Of a stretch of DNA of 10,213 nt, positions 6,181-10,213 are shown piece after piece. A model generated the notes under the pieces. The model searched no databases and had not been told where the DNA came from. It saw only the letters and a program-made list of their open reading frames with translations. The stretch is from Clostridium sp. CAG:167 (lineage in GTDB: Bacteria > Bacillota > Clostridia > Lachnospirales > Lachnospiraceae). The position numbers and the translations under genes are program-made. Each line of letters opens with the position of its first letter. Position 1 is the stretch's first letter. The stretch spans positions 1 through 10,213 of the forward strand of contig HF998257.1 in assembly GCA_000433735.1 (NCBI GenBank), written 5' to 3'.

Positions 6181-6642
6181 ATGAAAACAGTTTTAATTGT
6201 TCTTGGCGTGATTGCTCTTATTCTTGTGATTGCCATGATCGTTCTTTATTTTGTAGGAAAAAAGATGCAGAAAAAGCAGGATGAGTCCCAGGCTCAGATG
6301 GAAGCAGCTTCACAGGTTGCTACGATTCTTGTTATAGATAAGAAGAAAATGAAACTAAAAGATGCCGGACTTCCTAAGATCGTACTGGACAGCACTCCTA
6401 AGTATCTCCGTGGTTCCAAAGTTCCTATCGTAAAAGCAAAAGTAGGACCAAAGGTTATGTCATTGATCTGTGACGACAAAATTTTCCCTCAGCTGCCGAT
6501 TAAAAAGGAACTGCGTGTTGTCATCAGTGGTATCTACATCATGGGCGTAAAAGGCCGTAATGTACTGGATGCACCGCCGGAAAAAATGAGTATGTGGCAG
6601 AAAGCCAAAATGAAAGCGGCATCTATGTCCGGGAAAAAATAA
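6181..6642 (+). CDS. single-pass membrane protein of unknown function
   Basis: This 153-residue protein has one N-terminal hydrophobic helix (about residues 3-26) followed by a basic stretch (K-K-M-Q-K-K), predicting a membrane anchor with a cytoplasmic body. Residues about 28-50 are a Gln/Glu-rich linker. Residues about 48-130 alternate hydrophobic and lysine-rich segments, probably a small beta-containing domain, and the last 20 residues are strongly basic. I do not recognise the family. AGGAGG (6169-6174) sits 6 nt before the ATG, and a promoter and a strong terminator frame the gene, so it is monocistronic and likely well expressed. Its position after plsC does not by itself indicate a lipid role. 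Confidence 0.82.
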   Translation: MKTVLIVLGVIALILVIAMIVLYFVGKKMQKKQDESQAQMEAASQVATILVIDKKKMKLKDAGLPKIVLDSTPKYLRGSKVPIVKAKVGPKVMSLICDDKIFPQLPIKKELRVVISGIYIMGVKGRNVLDAPPEKMSMWQKAKMKAASMSGKK

Positions 6643-6653
6643 GATTGTAACAT

Positions 6654-6702
6654 AAAAGAAACGATGAACCACTCTTTCAAGTGAATCCATCGTTTCTTTT
6701 TT
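6654..6702. terminator. bidirectional terminator between convergent genes
   Basis: AAAAGAAACGATG (6654-6666) pairs perfectly over 13 bp with CATCGTTTCTTTT (6688-6700). A-runs and T-runs on the two sides provide a U-tract on both strands. A small inner stem CACT (6670-6673) with AGTG (6680-6683) caps the head. It serves the + gene ending at 6642 and the - operon ending at 6706. Confidence 0.85.
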
Positions 6703-6705
6703 ATA

Positions 6706-7722
6706 CTATATATCCTGAAAACCAAGAATCTTCAGGTTCGGAATCTCATGCAGGGAAAGATCCAGCGTCTCGCCATTTGAAAGGCGGCGCACAACCGGGT
6801 ACAGTGTATGCTGCTGCCGGTTCTCCACCACAACAGCCACCTCTCCGTCTGACAGGATCACATTTCGTCCTTTTGGATATACCGGAATATAGGTAACAAA
6901 CGCTTTTACACACTCCGGATCAAACATGGCCCCCGAATTGCGGATCAGAAAATCCACCGCCTCATTCGGCGACTGGGCTTTCTTGTACACTCTCCGGCTG
7001 GTAATGGCATCATACACATCTGCCACATGGATGATGCGGGCAAATTTGTAAATCTGCTCTCCTTCCAGTCCCATCGGATAACCGGTTCCATTGATATTTT
7101 CATGGTGCATGTATACACCCATTTTTATCTTTGATGTGACTAATACATTGTTTTTCAGTTTTTCGTATCCATTCTTGGAATGCATCTTGATCACATCAAA
7201 TTCTGTCTCAGTCAAAGGTCCCGGCTTTTCCAGAATTTCCGGCGGAACCTGTACTTTTCCAATATCATGAAGCAGTCCCGCTGTAGCCAGTTCCTTCAGC
7301 GCACTCTGACGCATTCCCATGCCAATCCCGATCAAAACAGACAAAATCGCCACATTCAATGAATGTTTGTATGTATAATCCGAACTGGTCCGCAGACTTA
7401 CGAGATTCACATTGATATCTCCGTGCCTGCTTAACTCTTCTGTAATATCACTGGCCACTTCCAGTGCCGCATCAATATCCATGTCGTGGAGCACCTGGGT
7501 TGCACGCTGCTCCAGTTCCTCACTAACAAGGGGTTCAATGTTAATATCTTTTGATAACTCATCACTAATGTATAACCCCTGAAGTTTCTTTTCTTTCATC
7601 TGACCGATGAGTTTTTCGGTCAGGCAGACCTTGTAATTTACAAGGATTTTTCCTTCTTCATTAAATACGGATTTTCCAACGATCATGCCCGGTTTTGCCT
7701 GATCCATGCTGATGTATCTCAT
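6706..7722 (-). CDS. HD-GYP domain phosphodiesterase
   Basis: The 338-residue protein has an N-terminal region (about 1-105, with a small beta-rich domain at 1-55) and an HD-GYP domain from about 110 to 285. The domain shows H120 in Y-K-H-S-L-N-V-A, the HD pair at 152-153 in L-L-H-D-I-G-K, H181, H206-H207 and G-T-G-Y-P at 212-216, then A-D-V-Y-D-A-I-T-S. These are the metal ligands and signature of enzymes that degrade cyclic di-GMP. There is no membrane segment or receiver domain, so it is cytosolic. A C-terminal part of about 50 residues looks like a small beta domain. It is the last gene of a minus-strand operon, 19 nt after dapF, and ends at the bidirectional terminator. Activity on cyclic di-GMP is inferred from the family. 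Confidence 0.92.
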   Translation of the reverse strand: MRYISMDQAKPGMIVGKSVFNEEGKILVNYKVCLTEKLIGQMKEKKLQGLYISDELSKDINIEPLVSEELEQRATQVLHDMDIDAALEVASDITEELSRHGDINVNLVSLRTSSDYTYKHSLNVAILSVLIGIGMGMRQSALKELATAGLLHDIGKVQVPPEILEKPGPLTETEFDVIKMHSKNGYEKLKNNVLVTSKIKMGVYMHHENINGTGYPMGLEGEQIYKFARIIHVADVYDAITSRRVYKKAQSPNEAVDFLIRNSGAMFDPECVKAFVTYIPVYPKGRNVILSDGEVAVVVENRQQHTLYPVVRRLSNGETLDLSLHEIPNLKILGFQDI

Positions 7723-7741
7723 TTTTTACTGTCCTTCTCCT

Positions 7742-8584
7742 CTAAATAGTCATTTCTCCATCAAAAACCGTCTCCGCCGGTCCCCGCATATATACCTCTC
7801 CGTTTTCTTTGTAAGTATCATACAATTTTCCACCGCGAACCTGGATCTCTATTTCCTGTTCCCGCTTACACAGCCCATTCAAAACAGCAGCTACTGTTAC
7901 TGCGCAAGTGCCGGTCCCACAGGAGATCGTCTCGCCGGATCCCCGTTCCCACACCCGCATGCGGAGAGTCTTTTCATCTACCACTTCCACAAACTCTGTA
8001 TTAATACGGTCCGGAAACATCGGATGGTTCTCAAACTTCGGTCCTATCTTCTCCAGATCCATCTCATCAATGTGATCGGTAAAAATAACGCAGTGTGGGT
8101 TTCCCATGGAAACACAGGTTGCCTTATATTCCTTTCCATCCACAACAAGAGGCTGGGATATAAAATCATCTCCTTCTGCCGTTACCGGTATGCAGGCAGG
8201 CTCCAGTACCGCCACGCCCATATTTACCTTGACATATGTAACTTTTCCATCTTCTACCGTAAGATCCAGTGTCTTGATACCGCTCTGGGTCTCCACTGTG
8301 ATCCGGTCTGAGTGAACAATTCCATGCTCATACGCATATTTTGCCACACAGCGGATCCCGTTGCCACACATAGCACCCTCCGATCCATCTGCATTGTACA
8401 TACGCATACGGCAGTCTGCCACCTTAGATGGCACGATCAAGATCAGCCCGTCGGATCCGATGCCAAAATGCCTGTCACTGATCCGGATGGATAACTCTCC
8501 CGGATTTTCTATCTCCTGCTCAAAACCATTCACATAAACATAATCGTTCCCGGTTCCATGCATCTTTGTAAAACGAAATGTCAT
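7742..8584 (-). CDS. dapF: diaminopimelate epimerase
   Basis: This 280-residue enzyme converts LL- to meso-diaminopimelate for lysine and peptidoglycan synthesis in the cytosol. It starts with the family sequence F-T-K-M-H-G-T-G-N-D-Y and has the two catalytic cysteines at C73 (M-C-G-N-G-I-R-C) and C222 (S-C-G-T-G-T-C-A), each in a P-loop-like substrate-binding turn, in two mirrored half-domains. Length is normal for the family. I use the ATG at 8584, 8 nt after AAAGGAGG. The ATG at 8590 lies only 2 nt from that site and would add two residues. It is the middle gene of the operon, 15 nt after the DUF1934 gene. Confidence 0.97.
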   Translation of the reverse strand: MTFRFTKMHGTGNDYVYVNGFEQEIENPGELSIRISDRHFGIGSDGLILIVPSKVADCRMRMYNADGSEGAMCGNGIRCVAKYAYEHGIVHSDRITVETQSGIKTLDLTVEDGKVTYVKVNMGVAVLEPACIPVTAEGDDFISQPLVVDGKEYKATCVSMGNPHCVIFTDHIDEMDLEKIGPKFENHPMFPDRINTEFVEVVDEKTLRMRVWERGSGETISCGTGTCAVTVAAVLNGLCKREQEIEIQVRGGKLYDTYKENGEVYMRGPAETVFDGEMTI

Positions 8585-8599
8585 CTGCATTTCCTCCTT

Positions 8600-9040
8600 T
8601 TACGAATTCATTTCTACGGATATCCCTACATTACATTTGGATATAAATGTCTGGTTCATCTCCAGTGTGTAACGGATGGACAGATCAAATCCATTCTGAG
8701 TCAACACCTTATTGATGTTCTCTGTGTGTATTCCCATCTCCATCTCTCCGTACATTGTGTAATAATAAGTAGTCGTAGTTTCTCCCTGTACAAAGACCAT
8801 ATGGCTTTTGGCCGGGCCTTCCCGGATGATCTCTACCTGATCGTCCCGGATCTTTAGAAGATTGCCGCTGACCCTGCTCACAACACCGTCGTCACCTTCA
8901 TCAATGGCTTCTTCGTAAGTGATACACAAAAATCCGTCTTTGTCAAACATCTGTCCCAGGGCGATCACTTCTACCGGTTCAATTTCTCCCTCCGGGCTTT
9001 CATGGATTCCTTTTATTTTTATCTTAATTTCCTTCTTCAT
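8600..9040 (-). CDS. DUF1934 domain protein (YwiB-like)
   Basis: This 146-residue, probably beta-barrel protein matches the DUF1934 pattern. It has a first strand K-I-K-I-K-G-I, then Y-E-E-A-I (42-46) followed by a segment of alternating Val/Leu/Ile, I-R-E-G near 71-74, M-V-F-V-Q-G (81-86), Y-Y-Y-T-M-Y-G-E-M-E-M-G-I-H-T (92-106) and a final strand pair with I-R-Y-T-L-E. The fold resembles a small calycin-like barrel, and the function is unknown. The ATG at 9040 follows GGAG by 4 nt. An upstream TTG at 9088 would add 16 residues and is less likely. It is the first gene of the operon with dapF and HD-GYP. Confidence 0.88.
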   Translation of the reverse strand: MKKEIKIKIKGIHESPEGEIEPVEVIALGQMFDKDGFLCITYEEAIDEGDDGVVSRVSGNLLKIRDDQVEIIREGPAKSHMVFVQGETTTTYYYTMYGEMEMGIHTENINKVLTQNGFDLSIRYTLEMNQTFISKCNVGISVEMNS

Positions 9041-9074
9041 AGTACTCCAATCTAATGTGATTTTCTCTCCTACT

Positions 9075-9130
9075 ACTTTACCATTCAAACACTATGGTGT
9101 CAAACTAAAGTGCCTCATCGTTTGTGTCAA
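9075..9130 (-). promoter_or_regulatory. tandem promoter candidates for the DUF1934-dapF-HD-GYP operon
   Basis: Two perfect TTGACA hexamers face the operon. One at 9130-9125 has TAGTTT (9107-9102) after 17 nt. The other at 9103-9098 has TAAAGT (9080-9075) after 17 nt. Both -10 elements are weak. The distal -35 lies inside the terminal repeat of the palindromic element at 9121-9336. Confidence 0.5.
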
Positions 9131-9336
9131 GTAATCGTTGGCACTTTTTTCAGGTTCCGTGTTTCAATGGGAAAAAGTTTATTCGCATGGGCACTTCCGT
9201 TACATAAGCACGCAGCGGTATGGGCGCCTATAATACAGGCACCTCATACCGGCGCACTTATAACCCATGCTTTGTAAATCTTTTTCTCATGAAACACTGG
9301 AATACTGAAAGGATTGCAAGGATTACTTGACACAAA
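9121..9336. repeat. 216-bp imperfect palindrome with perfect 16-bp terminal inverted repeats
   Basis: Both ends read TTTGTGTCAAGTAATC going inward (9121-9136, and the reverse complement at 9321-9336). The whole interval is an imperfect inverted repeat around an apical loop at 9229-9237. Matching blocks include GTGTTTCA (9159-9166 with 9290-9297), GAAAAAG (9171-9177 with 9280-9286), GCATGGG (9185-9191 with 9264-9270) and CGGTATG (9216-9222 with 9245-9251). It contains no gene of its own. It looks like a MITE-like or palindromic repeat, or two diverged inverted copies of an element of about 105 bp. No target-site duplication is visible. Its right arm supplies the last 30 codons and the stop of the truncated transposase. 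Confidence 0.85.
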
Positions 9337-10104
9337 CAGAATCCTCTGCTGGATTTCATCCGCATTATATTTTTTCTCTATCAATGCCTCTCTTTTCTCA
9401 TGAAATATCTGACTGGATTCCATGCCGGCAAACATTGTTTTTTCGACAAGACTGCTTCGCTTTTTTTGTTCTTTGTCCCAGCCTTCATACATGGAAAACA
9501 CTTTCATTTCCTGTTTTTTCATTTTCTTATGATTGCTGTTTTGCATGTGCAGCCATATACCATCCATTTCTTCAAACAGTACCGGAATGACTTTTTCACC
9601 TTGTGCCCGGTCTGCATGCATTTCTTTTACAGCATACTGTTCTTCTTCATCAATCCGCTCTCCCAGCCGCTGCATCATATTCCAGACACCACTACTACTG
9701 ATGGTTTGTCCGCATGTATTGCTGATGGTTTCTGCCGCTACACGATAAGGTGCCTCTGTTACAGTCATTGCTATCTTTTCTGCAAGATTGGTTGAAATCA
9801 GACCAATTTTATCCATTTGCATGGCTTCATCCAACAGATAGATATATGCCTTTTCTCCCTGTTCGGTTTTTGTGTGATATACCGTTCGTCTGTACTCCAC
9901 TTCGCCATACACGTTTTTGATACTGGTTTTCCGCTTTCCTTTTCCACGATAGATCTTTTTGTCACGGCTTTCTGCCAACTTGGCATCATAGGATTCAAGG
10001 ACCTGTTTGGTAATCAGGCGACCAAGTTCACAAACATAATCATATATTTTTTGCTCCAACATCTTGAAAGATACTAAGTTTTCGTCTACTATGGATTTCA
10101 TCAT
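9244..10104 (-). pseudogene. truncated ISLre2-family transposase
   Basis: Residues 1-256 match the N-terminal part of ISLre2-family (UPF0236) transposases: E-L-G-R-x-I-T-K-x-x-L-E (26-37), R-D-K-K-x-Y-R-x-K-G-K-R-K-T-S-I-K (47-63), Y-G-E-V-E-Y-R-R-x-V-Y (66-76), Y-L-L-D-E-A (89-94), G-L-I-S-T-N-L-A-E-K-I (101-111) and D181 in E-E-M-D-G-I-W, the likely first catalytic acid. Intact relatives run to roughly 450-480 residues and continue after R-I-L with an N-G-D-G segment. Here, at 9336, the reading frame passes into the palindromic element and adds 30 unrelated residues before stopping. The other catalytic residues are therefore missing and the protein should be inactive. AAAGGAG precedes the start, with ATG at 10104 (5 nt) or 10101 (8 nt) both possible. 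Confidence 0.88.
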
Positions 10105-10162
10105 ACAGTCTCCTTTATCTGTTTTTCTGAGCAACTAACATAATAAAGAAAAACTGTATGAT
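10100..10162 (-). promoter_or_regulatory. foldback repeat covering the transposase start codon
   Basis: ATCATACAGT (10100-10109) is the exact reverse complement of ACTGTATGAT (10153-10162). In minus-strand RNA entering from outside, the two would pair and bury the AUG at 10104 and crowd the AAAGGAG just upstream. RNA started at the internal promoter candidate (start near 10133) would lack the distal arm and be translatable. Confidence 0.5.
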
Positions 10163-10168
10163 TGGGAA
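10140..10168 (-). promoter_or_regulatory. possible transposase promoter
   Basis: On the minus strand TTCCCA (10168-10163) is followed after 17 nt by TATTAT (10145-10140). The predicted start near 10133 lies between the two arms of the foldback repeat. Confidence 0.35.
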
Positions 10169-10195
10169 GAGGGAATTTCCTTCTTCCCTTTTTAA
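10164..10195 (+). terminator. hairpin with T-run upstream of the transposase
   Basis: GGGAAGA (10164-10170) pairs with TCTTCCC (10182-10188) around an 11-nt loop, followed by TTTTTAATT on the + strand. It would stop rightward transcription leaving the insertion sequence, and its left arm overlaps the -35 candidate of the transposase. Confidence 0.55.
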
Positions 10196-10213
10196 TTACT
10201 TATTTTTGCCAAT

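Larger units (their letters stand above)
9337..10190 (-). mobile_element. 5' portion of an ISLre2-type insertion sequence
   Basis: Only the transposase promoter side and the first half of the transposase gene remain. The transposase 3' half and the corresponding end of the element are missing from this window. The outer boundary at the right is not defined here. I place it tentatively beyond the hairpin at 10164-10188, because the putative transposase promoter overlaps that hairpin. Confidence 0.6.

Noticed and set aside
7706..8311. 201-codon open frame on the + strand
   Set aside because: Antisense to dapF, whose catalytic motifs are intact; low-complexity composition and no start signal.
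9244..9260. GTGCGCC on the minus strand resembling a group II intron 5' end
   Set aside because: No intron domains, reverse transcriptase or catalytic domain V follow; the bases are explained by the palindrome.
9400..9795. 131-codon Phe-rich open frame on the + strand
   Set aside because: Antisense to the transposase; the Phe richness comes from the lysine codons of the real gene.

Overview
The window looks like chromosomal DNA from a Clostridia species, most likely a gut-type Lachnospiraceae. The reasons are strong AAAGGAG-type ribosome binding sites, textbook sigma-A promoters, intermediate GC, and typical clostridial families (QueT under a preQ1-I riboswitch, a TSCPD/TIGR03905 protein, DUF1934, HD-GYP, an ISLre2-type transposase). 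This assignment is an inference from gene content, not from a database comparison.

Layout. 57-616: a small four-helix membrane protein (DUF4870/Tic20-like) with its own promoter, then a simple hairpin and a large bidirectional terminator. 636-1589 (-): an unrecognised cysteine-rich protein with a possible sporulation-type -10. 1685-2344 (+): an unrecognised protein with a C-terminal coiled coil, whose 3' end overlaps tail-to-tail with the next gene. 2334-4314 (-): a two-gene, translationally coupled unit of a CCA-adding/poly(A) polymerase family nucleotidyltransferase with an HD domain, followed by a gamma-carbonic-anhydrase-like hexapeptide protein. 4338-5226 (+): a strong promoter, the TSCPD protein, then a preQ1-I riboswitch that includes the ribosome binding site of queT. 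5229-6109 (+): plsC acyltransferase behind a strong promoter and a leader of about 115 nt. 6113-6702 (+): a single-pass membrane protein and a bidirectional terminator.

6706-9040 (-) is a compact operon of DUF1934 protein, dapF (lysine/peptidoglycan precursor) and an HD-GYP phosphodiesterase. Its promoter region abuts a 216-bp nearly full-length palindrome (9121-9336) with perfect 16-bp terminal inverted repeats. That palindrome cuts off the 3' half of an ISLre2-family transposase gene (read right to left from 10104). The transposase start region carries a perfect 10-bp inverted repeat that could hide the start codon in read-through transcripts, as is known for IS10 and IS50.

Functionally most of the window is housekeeping: tRNA 3'-end synthesis, queuosine-precursor uptake, phospholipid synthesis and diaminopimelate synthesis. 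The least ordinary part is the right-hand 1.1 kb (9041-10213), where a broken insertion sequence, a palindromic repeat and the promoter of the dapF operon are interleaved. No tRNA, rRNA or CRISPR array was seen.
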